Shown here piece by piece: positions 21,598 to 32,137 of a stretch of 35,022 nt of DNA. The DNA is from Scenedesmus sp. ARA3 (lineage: Eukaryota; Chlorophyta; Chlorophyceae; Sphaeropleales; Scenedesmaceae): NCBI GenBank assembly GCA_004335835.1, contig RWJK01001298.1, positions 13,378-48,399 on the forward strand, written 5' to 3'. The translations under genes and the position numbers were made by a program. Numbering within the stretch: position 1 is the stretch's first letter; every line of letters begins with the position of its first letter. The notes beneath the pieces were generated by a model, which was given only the letters and a program-made list of their open reading frames with translations, was not told the DNA's origin and searched no databases.

Positions 21598-23720
21598 TCA
21601 CAGGCAGTCAATGAAATGCACACAGCCGCTTGCATCACCCACACATAGCGTGAGCCCGCCTGCGTGCGGCACAATCAGCGGCTCATTGGCCTTGCTGCTG
21701 CTGCTGCTGCTCCTGGTGCTGCTCCTGCTGTTGCGGCTGCCGGGCTCAGCAGCAGCTGCTGCTGCTGCTGCTGCTGCCTGCTCACCATCCTCCGCCCCCT
21801 CCTGCTGCTGCCTGCCGAGTGACAGCTGCGCCATCTTACCAGCTTGTGCTGCTGCCGCGGCTGCTGCATCCACGCCGCGCACTGCAAAGCAGCAGCACAG
21901 CATTGCAGCGTCCCCAACATACAGCCCTGCCAGCCTGCCTATCGCTGCTTCCCACACAAGCACGCTGCGGTCCTGGCTGGTTGATGCCAGCCAGGCCCCA
22001 TCAGGGCTGAATGCAGCAGACGTCACAGCCTCCTTATGCTCCCCCAGCGCTGCAATGCATGCGCCGCTTTCCACATCCCACAGCCACAGCGCGCGGCCCT
22101 CACAGGCAGTGACAAGCCTCACAGGAGGAGCCTGGCCATACTGCCTGCTGCTGCCGGGGCTTGCAGCAGCAGCAGCAGCAGCGGGTGAGAACGCCACGCG
22201 TAGCACTGGGTCAGTGTGCTGCAGTACCTTCAGGCAGTCGCCGCTGGCAAGGTCCCACACGCGCACCGTGCAGTCGTAGCTGGCAGTGGCGAGCAGCCGC
22301 TCATCTGAGCTGATGACTGCTGCATGCACGCTGTCCTCATGGCCCTGCAGATGATGTGCAGCAATGCGGCGGCGGTCCAGCGGCAGCAGACATGCTAAGA
22401 ATACAATGGTGGCAAAGGGTATGAGCTGGTGAGTGGCGGGAGATGGGGACACAATGCAACAATGCATCTGTTGGGTGTGCAGGCAGCTGCAGCTGCACCG
22501 CGTGACAGCAGCTGCCTAGCTGGATGCATGCAGCGCAAATAAAAGCTGACAGCACACGCACCTGCAGCACCAGCGTGCACTGGCCCGTGCTGGTGTCCCA
22601 CACGCGCGCCGTGGCGTCCTTGCTCACACTGACCGCCCTGCTGCCGTCCGCGGTCAGGTACACCGCGTTCACGCCGCCGCTGTGCACGCGCTGTGCGTCC
22701 CTGTCGCCGCGCTGCATGAGCTGACACTTGAGCTTGCCGCTGCGCGCATCGTAGATAGCAAAGCTGCTGTCAAACAGGAGTAATACTGCGGTGCTGCCGT
22801 CTGCAGAGACGTGCGTGCACTTGGTGCGGCTGCCTTGCTTAGCCGGCAGGCAGATGGCGGGCGCGCCAGTCTGCATGGACAAGGCACACCAAGCATTGCG
22901 GGCAGCAGCAGCATCACACACACGAGTATGGCGGTTACTAATGCTTGGATAGAGTCACTGTACACAGCGTTACGTTGGTAGCTTGTCTGTGGCAGCAGCT
23001 TGCTGTGCACAATGCTGATGATCCACCATGAATGCAACCACAAGCTAGCAGCGTCCCCGATCATTGGTTGCCACGTCCGCCTTGGGGCAACAGTACGACA
23101 ACCCCTCAGCGCAGCAGCAGCACCAGACGTCACCACCCGCCTACCTGCAGGTCCCATGCCACGATGCTCCTGTCACCTGCGCTGCTGAATGCGCGCGAGG
23201 AGTCGTTGACCATCACCAGCGCCTGCGGCGGCGCGGCATGCCCAGCCTGCACACAGCACAGCAGAAACGCCAGCACAACACACAAGAATGAATGCAACAT
23301 GAATAACAGTGCTCAGCACAGGCAACGTGCACAGGGAGGATTCATGGCCAGCCTGCACACAGCAGACACCAGCCGCACACACATGCCGCGTCACAGACAT
23401 GTGCGTATGCAGCATTTGCAGCAGGGATTCAGCTCTGCAGTGCAGGAGACAGAGTGTACCAGATGAAGGCGCAACCTGCAGCTGACAGCTGCCGCTGCTA
23501 CATCAGCAACGCTGCGCGTACACCCATCACACACGGTTGCTACCAAACAGTCACTTGGACTGTTCTTGTGCACCGTCGACAACAGATTGATGCTGGCAGC
23601 GCCTGCGCACCTGGCTTGAGATGCATGCGCCAGTGGCCAGTGACCACAGGCGCAGGCAGCCGTCGGTGCCGATGGATGCTGCATGGGAGCCGTCGTGGCA
23701 GGCCACCAGCGACACCACCT

Positions 23721-23762
<42 letters not shown>

Positions 23763-26056
23763 GCAGAAGCAAGTGCACGTGAAACAGTGTCACACCGTCC
23801 TAGTAAGATGAACGATTCCGACGCCCATTTAAATCGAGCGTGCTCAGGATACTTACATGCTTACATGCCATATGCAAACACTCTGTCAACAGTGCATCGT
23901 CGTTGAGGTCCGTCTCTAAAGGGTGAGCCTGCACTAGGTTGGTCATCAGCAGCACCTAGCACCGGCACAGCACCCAAACCTGCATGCAGCACAGTGCATG
24001 AGCAGCATCACTGCCGCGTGCTCTGAGCTCAGACTCATGTGCCTCTCCTAACCAACACTATCACCAGCAGCAGAACCAGCAGCGCAGCGCAGCAGCAGCA
24101 GCAGCAGCAGCAGCACAGCCCCACCTTGCCATCATGGACGTCCACGGACTTCACGTCATCTGCCGCCAGGTCCCACACCTGCGCCGTGCCGTCCACGCTG
24201 CCGCTCACCACAAAGCGGGCGCGGCTGGTCAGCACCACACACGTCACGTCGTCCGAGTGGCCCTGCAGCACCTGCAGCAGCACGTACACATGTCAGCACC
24301 ACACACACGTCAGCAGCACATACATCACGTCATGCGAGCCACCATGCATCACCTGCAGCATCGGCAGCATCGGCAGCCGGCACGCCATGCACGTCATGCA
24401 CTCCATTCAACAACCACGATGCAACAAGGGCAGATTCCAGCTGCCACTGCTTTTGCAACTTGAAGGGCAGTGTCAGCACGGCCAGGGCGGTGGTTACATT
24501 CCTCACATGCAATGCTGCAACAAAATCCACACTTCACAGCAGACGTGCCAATGCCCTGCTGCAAAGCACATCGCCGCTCCACGCTCCCGCTCACGTGCAG
24601 GCACTTGTTGCTCTTGGTGTCCCACACGCGCGAGGTGCCATCCCCGCTGATGGTCACGGCCTGGTTGCCGCTGCGTGACAGCACCACGTCATTCAGCCAG
24701 CCGGTGTGGCCCCGCAGCACCCTGCAGGGGCAGCAGCGAGATAGGCAGTGGGTCAGCAGCGGTGCAGTATGTACAGACGAATGCACATCAGGGCAATCCA
24801 AGTAGAAGGGCTACTGTTGTGCCAGCCAAGCGTGTGACCACACGCACAGTTGCATGCCAGGAGCAGACATTTGCTGAAACAGCATCGCCTGCTCTAGAGG
24901 TCACAAGGCCTTTGACAACAATGAAAACTGTGCCAGAAGTCCTCATAATCAAACATAACACCAAGCTTCTGCCACGCACCCGATGCAGGTGTAGTCAAAC
25001 GTCTCCCACACGCGCGCGGTCTGGTCGTCACTGACCGTCACGATGCGCCGCCCGTCGCTGCTGCAGGCCACCGCATTGAGCCGCCCAGCGTGCCCAATCA
25101 GCGTGGCCACGCACTCGCCCGTCCACGCGTCCCACACGCGTGCAGTGCCGTCATGGGAGGCGGTGACCAGCGTGTGCGTGTTGCCCACAAACTAAGATGC
25201 AGATGAGCAGCAGCAGCAACAGCAGCAGGTGAAGGTGACGCATGGTCTGGCTAGGATGTGTGCTCAAGCACAGTCCAAACAGCCATAGGAATACAAAAAG
25301 GCTGTTTGCTGCTCCTACTCAACCTGCCTACCACACACCACCACCATTGCTAGCATTAGTCTGTCTGCAGTACAAGTCCACTGCAGCATCACCAAGCCTA
25401 CAGGGCTCCGGCTCAGAAATGCAATCCACGCGCCTGCTTCAGCTCACTTCCACCCGCCTGCCGCCTCACCTTGACCGACACGATCCATCCAGTGTGCCCG
25501 CGCAGCGTCTGCACGCACTGCTGCTGGTCCAGGTCCCACACCTTGGCCTTCATGTCGTTACTAACAGTAGCACCCAGCACACCATCGCCGCTCAGCGCCA
25601 CATCCAGCACCTCCCCAGTGTCCACATGCTCCATGCCATGCCCACTCAACTCAAGCTCAAGCTGCAGCGAGCCAATGAGGCCGCCGCCGCTGCCACTGCC
25701 GCCAAAACAGGCCTGCGTGGGGCTGCCGTACGCTGCAGCAGGGAGGTGCAGCAAGCGCACAGACGGAATGCGGCAACAGACGTCAGCGCCTCACACGAGT
25801 GCCTCTGATAGTGTGCACCACGCACACAGCACGTGCGGAACGCAGGTTGCCTGTTGCTGCACCGAGACAGAACCAGCTAGATGAGTGCTCGCTAGCACTG
25901 CAGTGCAGTGCAGTGCAGTGCATTGCGCGCACCTGCGCTGCCGCTGCGCGTCAGCCCTGGCGTGCCTGCAGGCAGGGACCACAGCTTGGCGGTGCGGTCG
26001 GTGCCGCCAGTGATGCAGCGGCAGCCGCTGCTGTCCAGCGCCAGCGCGTTCAGCCT

Positions 26057-26100
<44 letters not shown>

Positions 26101-28534
26101 GCAAAGGACAATGCGCCAGCTGTAAGTTGATGCTATCACAGCTGCTGCATGAGCAACCACATGCACAGCTTGCAACAGCAGTTCAGGATTGCATTGCTGA
26201 TTTGCAAGCACCACTGCATAGATCAACAAGGGTGCTGCCAAAAGCTGCCACGGCCCCTGCTTTGGTATACAACTTCCCGCCGCACCTGCCCTTGTGTGCG
26301 CGCAGCCGCTGCACCAGCTGCCCCGTCTTGAGGTTCCAGCACGACAGCCAACCCTGTGCATCGCCACACAGGCAACACGCGCCGTCACCCGTCACTGCCA
26401 GCGCAGTGAGTGGCACAGGTGCGGGCGCTGCGCCTGTTGGGCTGCCGGGGGCGTCTGGCGGGCGCAGCTGCATCACACAATCGCCGATGTCCATGTCCCA
26501 CACCTGGGTGGTTGTTGTCCAAGTCAGGACAGGTGTGTGCAGAGGGTACGGCGGCAGACAAAACAATGAGTGGGGGGTTACGGTGAGCACTAGGACGTTT
26601 GTGTCACTGCTTGAAGGTCAACAGCGAGCTGCTGCAACAGGATATTGTGACGCACTAGGAGCTCGATGACTGCCAGAGCATCCAGTGCACCATTGCATCA
26701 TCATGTCAACACGGTTCATTCCCATTCTCTGGACGCATCAGAATAAGCTGTGATGAAATCATGCTACAAGCATACCAACTCGCACACACACACACACCGC
26801 TACGCACACCACCCCCAGCCCCACCTGCACTGTGCCATCATCCGAGGCGGTGAGCACGTCCTTGCCGTCCGGCGCGATCACCACCTTGCGGATCGGCCCC
26901 AGGTGCCCCCGCAGCGCCATGCGGTGCATGCCGCCAGCCTGCACCAGGCTCGGCGTATACCCCAGCAGGTGCGGCGGCAGCTGCTGCTGCTGCTCAGGCT
27001 GCAGCGCCGCATACTGCTGCTGCGGCGGCAGCAGCAGCGACGCGCCGGCGCGGCACTTGCTGTACTGCTGCGCAAACCAGCCGCGCATCTCCAGCTGGTA
27101 CAGCTTGTGCTGCTGCACTGCGCCCGCCACGCTCTCGTTGCTGGTGCCAGCCCTCGAGCCCAGCGACGCATTGCGCTGAGCCTGCGCCCAGCCTGCTGCA
27201 TTCGCTCCTGATGCTGCTGCTGCTGCGTCGTGCCCTGCCGCATTGTCTGCCTTGGCTGCTGCTGCGCGTGCTGCTGCCATGAGGCGCAGCACCAGCTGGT
27301 GCCGCATCATGGGCAGGTGGCTGCGCTCCATGCAGCAGGAGAGGCTCATCTGGAACGCCTGCAGGACAGCCTTGACCGTGATATCCGATTCCACCTGCAG
27401 CGGCAGCAGCAGCAGCAGCAGCAGCAGCAGCGGCAGCGGCAGCGGCAGGAATATGGAGTATAGAATAGACGGAAGCAGCAGCTTGTACAGGGTCCTTTCA
27501 AGAGAGTAGCTAGTACGCAGTGGGGCGTCAAGGACACGACAAACCTGCAAGCAAGTCGATGCAGGGTGTGATGTTGCAGCTGTGAGGCCGCTCATGCATG
27601 CTTCAGCAGCACATGCAGCCCGACAGGTGGGCACCAGACATGGCATGCATGCCTTGGCGGTCGGCGCAACACACACATGCACACACAGCTTGCTGCTGCA
27701 GAACCATGTGCGCAGTTGGCGGCCACCGGACAGTCAACGCCCCAGCACCCGCATCACCCCAATCACCCAGATTCCCAGCACCCCAGTTACACCCTGCCAC
27801 ATCAACCACCCCCGCCACCTGCAGGTAACTCCTGAAGCCGTTGACTGCACTGCAAGTGTCTGCTGCAGCACATGTGCACAGTCGCCAGCCGCACATCACC
27901 CCAGCGGCACCCAAACCACCTCAAAGCCCCGCACCTGCGGGTAGCTCCTGACGCCCTCAGTTGTACTGCGATCATCTGCTGCAGCACCTTGTACACATCG
28001 CTGGCAACGCATCGATTCAGCACCACCCAGATCACCTCAAAGGCCCCCAACCCCCGCACCTGCAGGTAGCTCCTGAAGTCATCCACCACTGCAGCCACGC
28101 CGTAGCAGTGCAGCTTCACCTCCAGCCAGCACGGGTCCATCAGCAGCAGGTGCACCTGCAAGCACAAACAGGCAAGCAACCATGCGTTAATAGTCGAACA
28201 CAGGGTTGCCACCAGGCACTCAAAAACCTGGTCGCTTGCTGACACTGCTACCTACGCCATAACGATGATGCGTATCAGCTTCTGTCACATAGAGTCGACA
28301 TCCCATCTGTTACTGCAAAGCATGTACTACACAGTGTCATGTGCGCTGCAGAAGCACACACACCGTCATTCCAGCACCCGCTGCCGCCCGCTGCCAGCCC
28401 ACCCACCTGCCCCACCAGCCCCGCGCCCAGCAGGTGGTGCGTCAGCGCCAGCCAAATGTAACCGTCATTTATGAACTGGCTGGGCGGCACCTCTTCCGTC
28501 TGCAGCAGCAGCATCGGCGCGTCGCCGCCGCCCA

Positions 28535-28581
<47 letters not shown>

Positions 28582-31052
28582 ATGTAGCGTGCCGCGATGA
28601 CCTGGCGCTTGTAGATGTTGAGCACCGCCTGGTGCCACTCCTTGATGCTGTCGGGGTGGTCCGCCTGCAGCACATTGACATCCGAACAGCAGCGGCCAAC
28701 AAGCTCAACAAAACAGAGAGCTGCAGAACACCCAAGTCACCTTCTGCAATCGCCAACGCAGCCACCAACGCAGCCACCAACTCAAGTTCACTGCTGCTGC
28801 TGACGCATCTGCAACTGCCAGCAGCAACGCACCAGTATGTACTGCTGGTGCTCGGGTGACACCATCAGCCAGGTGGCTCCGTCAGGCAGCGTGGCCACCT
28901 TCAGCACGCCCTGCATCACAAAGATCTGCACCGTTTCCTGAGCCTCATGCGGGTCAGTCACACCCCATAGCTGCAGCGCAGTGACCAGCGGGATCGGCGC
29001 CTGCGGCAGCAGCACCGCCAGCCGCCGGTACATGTCTGCCAGGTCTGGCGGCAGTGACGCCTCAAAGACAGCACCTGCGGCACATGACAGGTTACAGCGG
29101 GGGAGGATCTGTGAGTGGAAGCTTGCGGCGTCAAGCTGAGCAAGAAGCCTTGCAGGAGTGTGGCGGATTCGTTTGTGGTGGGTATGGCGTGCATAGCAAG
29201 CGTGTGTGCCAGCGTAGCATGAACCAGCCGAGCAACCAGCTGCCATAAAGCCAAACCGGCGAAGCATGCTCCACTTGTAGCAGGAGCCCTGTACACCGCA
29301 GTTTTACGCACCAATGCGGCTGCTGCACGCACACCCATCACCCATTCTGCTGCTGCGTATGTCGCTCACCCCTTCCAGCCTTGGGCGGCGCCTCAAAGGC
29401 AGCAAAGCTAGGCCGCCCGTAGCGGTCCAGCTCCCCCAGCTCCCCCTCAGGTGCTGCCTCAGCTGCAAAGCTGCTGCGCATGCTGTGGCCACCAGTGCTG
29501 CTGGCCCGACTGGCACAGCTCTCAATGCTGGCACGCGCATTGCTCGCCTGGTTGTGCTTCTGCAGGTTCTGCGAGTGCAACGCACTGCCAGACGTAGCGC
29601 TACCAGACGCGCTGCGCTTCAGAGGATCTGCTTCTGGGATGGCGTCCCGGCTGAATGATGCCCTGCCGCCGCTGCCGCCCTCAGTGCTACCTCTGCTGCA
29701 CACAGAGCCTGCAACGCTGCCCGCATGCGAGCCAGCCGCAGCTTTCGGCGCTGCTGTGCCACTGCCGCTGCCGCTGCCTGCCTTGCCGCTGCTGCTCTTG
29801 CCCAGTGCAGCTTTGGCCCGTGGCGGCATCTGCAGGCTAGCCACGCCAGAGCCAATGCCGCTGCCAGCAGGAGCGGCTGCTGCATCTGTGCTTGGCAGGT
29901 ATGCGTTGCCGTCCAAGCTGCTGCTGGCCCTGCCCTGCCGCAGCAAGTTGCTGCCGCTGCTGCAGTCGCTGCCGCTGCCGGCGTTGTACTGCGGCGGCCG
30001 CGGCGGCAGCAGGCCGCTCGCTGCTGCTTGCTGCTGCTGCTGTGGCTGTCCTGCAAGGGCTGCTGGCGCAGCTGCACCTGCAGCGGCAGCAGACATATCC
30101 TGGCTGCCGCTGCTGGACAGTGTGCAGCCACTGCTGCTCAAGGGGATGTGAGCTGCGGCAGCAACAATGCAGCAGCAGCAGCACAGCAGGAAGTAGTTGC
30201 AGTTAGAGCACCGCAGGGGGCGCCGCCTCTGCTCACACCAAGTTGTGCTTGCTGCACAACTATGCATAGGACATCAGCACAACAGCCAATGCACAGCACG
30301 CAAGGGAAGTAGTGGGTTGCACTCTACTCTGCTGATGCCTTCCTAGGCAGTTCTGCGCAAGCATGTCTTTCTTTTGAGCGCGCCTGCTCACCATTGTCAT
30401 CAACGCTCTTCTGCTGCCTGCTGCTGGCGCTGCTGTTCCGCGACCTGCATCACACGCAAGACAGCCACATACCGCATGAAGCAGAACCAAAGCTGAATTG
30501 TTGTGTGTACATTGAGGCAGACACATGGCCGGGGCAAAGGCGGTCCTGGCAGGGTTCAACCCTAACCCATAAGCAGCAACCAATCACATGGTGCATGCTG
30601 TACGCATGTGCTTGAGGATGCTGTTGATGCATCTGTAAGTATCGGCACACATGCATGAACGTCACTTCTGCTGCAGCTGCTCACCCTACACTGGACCTTG
30701 AGCTCCTGCCAGTCAGCTTCTTCCAGGCCGCTGGTCCTGCAAAGGCGCCGGCATACACATATGTTGCTGTTGAACGTAAGCAGCAGAAGACAGACATCGC
30801 GATACACTGAGCAGCAATCGTCACTAGCTTCTGCCTGCAACAGTTTAATTGAAAATGCAATCCATTTATATGAACAGCACCACACTGTCCCTGCAACCAG
30901 CTGAACAGGTCCTGCAAGCAGGTCCGCGCTTCAGCGCTGCTTGCAGGAAACACACCTTTGCCTTCACCAGCTGCTGGTGCTGTAGGCTGCTCATCAGTTG
31001 ACCGGGCATGAGGCTGCGGCCCTTTCACAGGCCCACTGGCGGCCTGACCCAT
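21598..31052 (-). CDS. APAF-1-like winged-helix/WD40 protein without P-loop ATPase
   Basis: Exons on the minus strand: 30956-31052, 30685-30736, 30392-30444, 29370-30152, 28833-29074, 28407-28664, 28060-28155, 26825-27394, 26286-26503, 25933-26054, 25470-25732, 24980-25191, 24595-24721, 24125-24271, 23611-23718, 23145-23246, 22562-22870, 21598-22344. Phases close to 1502 codons. The start MGQAASG fits an N-myristoylation signal, with an in-frame TAG 48 nt upstream. Residues about 68-328 are Ser/Ala/Gln/Gly-rich. Residues 329-409 are an NB-ARC-type winged helix (SLPPDLADMYRRLAVLLPQ, LQLWGVTDPHEAQ). The helical linker has 15 Gln at about 438-452 and LLMDPCWLEVKL. About 16 WD40-like units run from about 686 to the end, closing with GCVHFIDCL. 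Such proteins are scaffolds for large assemblies. No Walker A or B motif is present. The stop overlaps a donor-like GTGAGG, so extra 3' exons are possible. Confidence 0.86.
23235..23375 (-). repeat. Duplicated splice acceptor of a WD40-gene exon
   Basis: The exon starting at 23246 follows the acceptor TGTGTGCAG and begins GCTGGGCATG. A copy about 108 bp upstream in the intron reads TGTGTGCAG then GCTGGCCATGAATC and then diverges. Confidence 0.65.
23722..23760 (-). repeat. (CAG)13 tract at a WD40-gene splice acceptor
   Basis: Thirteen CAG units on the plus strand are CTG on the minus strand. They directly precede the acceptor of the exon starting at 23718, which encodes VVSLVACHDGSHAASIGTDG. 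Confidence 0.85.
24089..24116. repeat. (CAG)n tract in a WD40-gene intron
   Basis: About eight CAG units on the plus strand lie just inside the intron, near the donor at 24124. On the transcribed strand they read CTG, here at the 5' end of the intron. Confidence 0.8.
24245..24362 (-). repeat. Degenerate second copy of a WD40 exon start
   Basis: The exon starting at 24271 begins VLQGHSDDVTC. A decayed copy of its acceptor and first roughly 30 bases lies about 80 bp upstream, at 24326-24362. On the plus strand both run from CACGTC to CACCTGCAGCA with several mismatches between them. Confidence 0.55.
25899..25922. repeat. Pentanucleotide repeat (TGCAG)n
   Basis: Four complete TGCAG units and a partial fifth lie in the intron about 10 bp inside the donor of the exon ending at 25933. 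Confidence 0.85.
26058..26099 (-). repeat. (CAG)14 tract at a WD40-gene splice acceptor
   Basis: Fourteen CAG units on the plus strand, CTG on the minus strand, directly precede the acceptor of the exon starting at 26054 (LNALALDSSGC). Confidence 0.85.
27400..27448 (-). repeat. CAG/CGG-type tract at a WD40-gene splice acceptor
   Basis: A run of CAG with CGG interruptions, including three GGCAGC units, lies just upstream of the acceptor of the exon starting at 27394, again in polypyrimidine-tract position on the transcribed strand. Confidence 0.8.
27800..28085 (-). repeat. Three tandem units copying a WD40-gene exon end with its donor
   Basis: The exon 28060-28155 ends TTCAGGAGCTACCTGCAG with a GTGCGG donor. 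Copies occur with exon-like ends at 27935 (GTCAGGAGCTACCCGCAG then GTGCGG) and 27819 (TTCAGGAGTTACCTGCAG then GTGGCG). Spacings are 125 and 116 bp. Each copy retains a GT in donor position. Confidence 0.85.
28536..28580 (-). repeat. (CAG)15 coding a 15-residue polyglutamine tract
   Basis: On the minus strand fifteen pure CAG codons follow RQVIAARYM and precede LGGGDAPM in the helical linker of the WD40 protein. Unlike the intronic tracts, this one is inside an exon and in frame. Confidence 0.9.
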
Positions 31053-31560
31053 TGCTGCGCTGCGCTGCGCTGCGTGCTAAACACGCAGCGCGGCGGTTTC
31101 AGCTAGCGTGCTTAGACACACCTCCTGTTGCTGCCGCTGCTGCAACTGAAACTGGAGATTATGTAGCACTCAACCAGCAGCTTGCTGGTGGTTGCTGGTA
31201 TGCAGCTGCTGCCCTGGGTTGCCAATTGAATGGACCTGCTGCAACAAGTCCTGCAAGCATCAACAGAGTGATCAATTTTACATTACCAGTAACTTCAATG
31301 ACCTTCTTGCACCAGTAGCGTTGGTGCAGTGCAAGTGCTCAGCTGACTTTGCAGGGAGCAGGTGCAGGTGCTTGCTGCTCATGCTGTTGCACTGCTAGAA
31401 TGCAGGCAGTCATAAGGTTGGAGCGCGAAAATCCAATGCAAATGCTGATGAGTAGCCGCTGCAGGGGCCTGCTGCTTGCAGCAGGTGATGAGCTGTTTGC
31501 ATAGGTGGCACTCCGCTGCTGTCGCGCCGTGAGGCACACTGCCAAAGCAATCAAAGCAAA
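31053..31560. other. Upstream region of the WD40 gene
   Basis: No recognisable gene is seen in about 500 bp. The stretch holds the 5' leader and probable promoter of the WD40 gene, and possibly 5' parts of the divergent plus-strand candidate. A minus-strand TTTAG just upstream of the start codon could act as a splice acceptor for a leader intron. Confidence 0.4.
31067..31091 (-). promoter_or_regulatory. GC-rich hairpin in the 5' leader of the WD40 gene
   Basis: GCGCTGCGTG at 31067-31076 pairs perfectly with CACGCAGCGC at 31082-31091 across a five-base loop. It lies 14-39 nt upstream of the start codon at 31052, next to GCGCT repeats. If present in the mRNA leader it could slow ribosome scanning; this is an inference. 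Confidence 0.5.
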
Positions 31561-31566
31561 CAATGA

Positions 31567-32137
31567 CCAAATAACAATGCTCTCACCCCGAATCAATCTT
31601 TCATTGCCCCGGAAGTCTCGTGGGTGGGAGATGTGTGCGGCAAGCTGAGTTCGACGCAGTCAGACTCGTCTCCTTGGTTTGAATATGTCTTCAAGGATCT
31701 GTTTCGGGTACAGAGAAAGACACTCCTTGACGAGGTAGTGTCGGTGGTCGCTTTTTGTCAGGTAACAAATCTTGATGCTGTATGCTTGCTGTTGGCAAGT
31801 AATTTTTATTTCTAAAGCAGATCCGAAAACTACAGACATAGGCTGCTCAAGCTCGCGGTGTTACAGCGTGTTCCGTCTTGCTCCTGATTTCCCAGATGTG
31901 CACCTAAACCTTGGGATTCTGCTAACAGCATTGAATTGGGTCAAGTATGAAAACTTCAGCCTTGTTCAGACCGCAGGAGAAGCCTTGCATACAAGCTCAG
32001 CTCGAAAGTTGTCAAGGGCCCCCGAAGCGTCAGGCAGTGCGCCATCTCCCATGTTCCGCATGCTAACAAAATACATGGGTTTTTCAGTGGTCTGGACATT
32101 GATTTATTGGCTTGCGCACAAGTTGTATAAACCCTAG
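31567..32137 (+). CDS. Candidate small plus-strand gene with C-terminal membrane segment
   Basis: Two plus-strand frames look coding. The first is open from 31567 to about 31761 and includes SPWFEYVFKDLFRVQRKTL. The second ends at the TAG at 32135-32137 and includes FRLAPDFPDVHLNLGILL and a C-terminal hydrophobic helix, MGFSVVWTLIYWLAHKLYKP, as in a tail-anchored protein. Between them lies an intron-like stretch ending TTTCTAAAGCAG at 31820. The strong donor GTAACA at 31762 gives the wrong phase; a weaker GTCAGG at 31757 would join the two frames. No in-frame ATG opens the first frame, so an upstream exon is missing or the gene is broken. The base composition is more AT-rich and free of CAG repeats, unlike its neighbours. 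A TGTAA motif lies at 32452-32456, about 315 nt past the stop. No family was recognised. Confidence 0.38.

Noticed and set aside
23719..23793. CRISPR-like or minisatellite array
   Set aside because: A simple triplet tract with no spacers. A eukaryotic context is clear from the introns.
29338..30267. 309-codon minus-strand frame as a stand-alone Ser/Ala-rich protein
   Set aside because: Its acceptor at 30152 and donor at 29369 join in frame with flanking exons of the WD40 gene, so it is an internal exon and not a separate gene.
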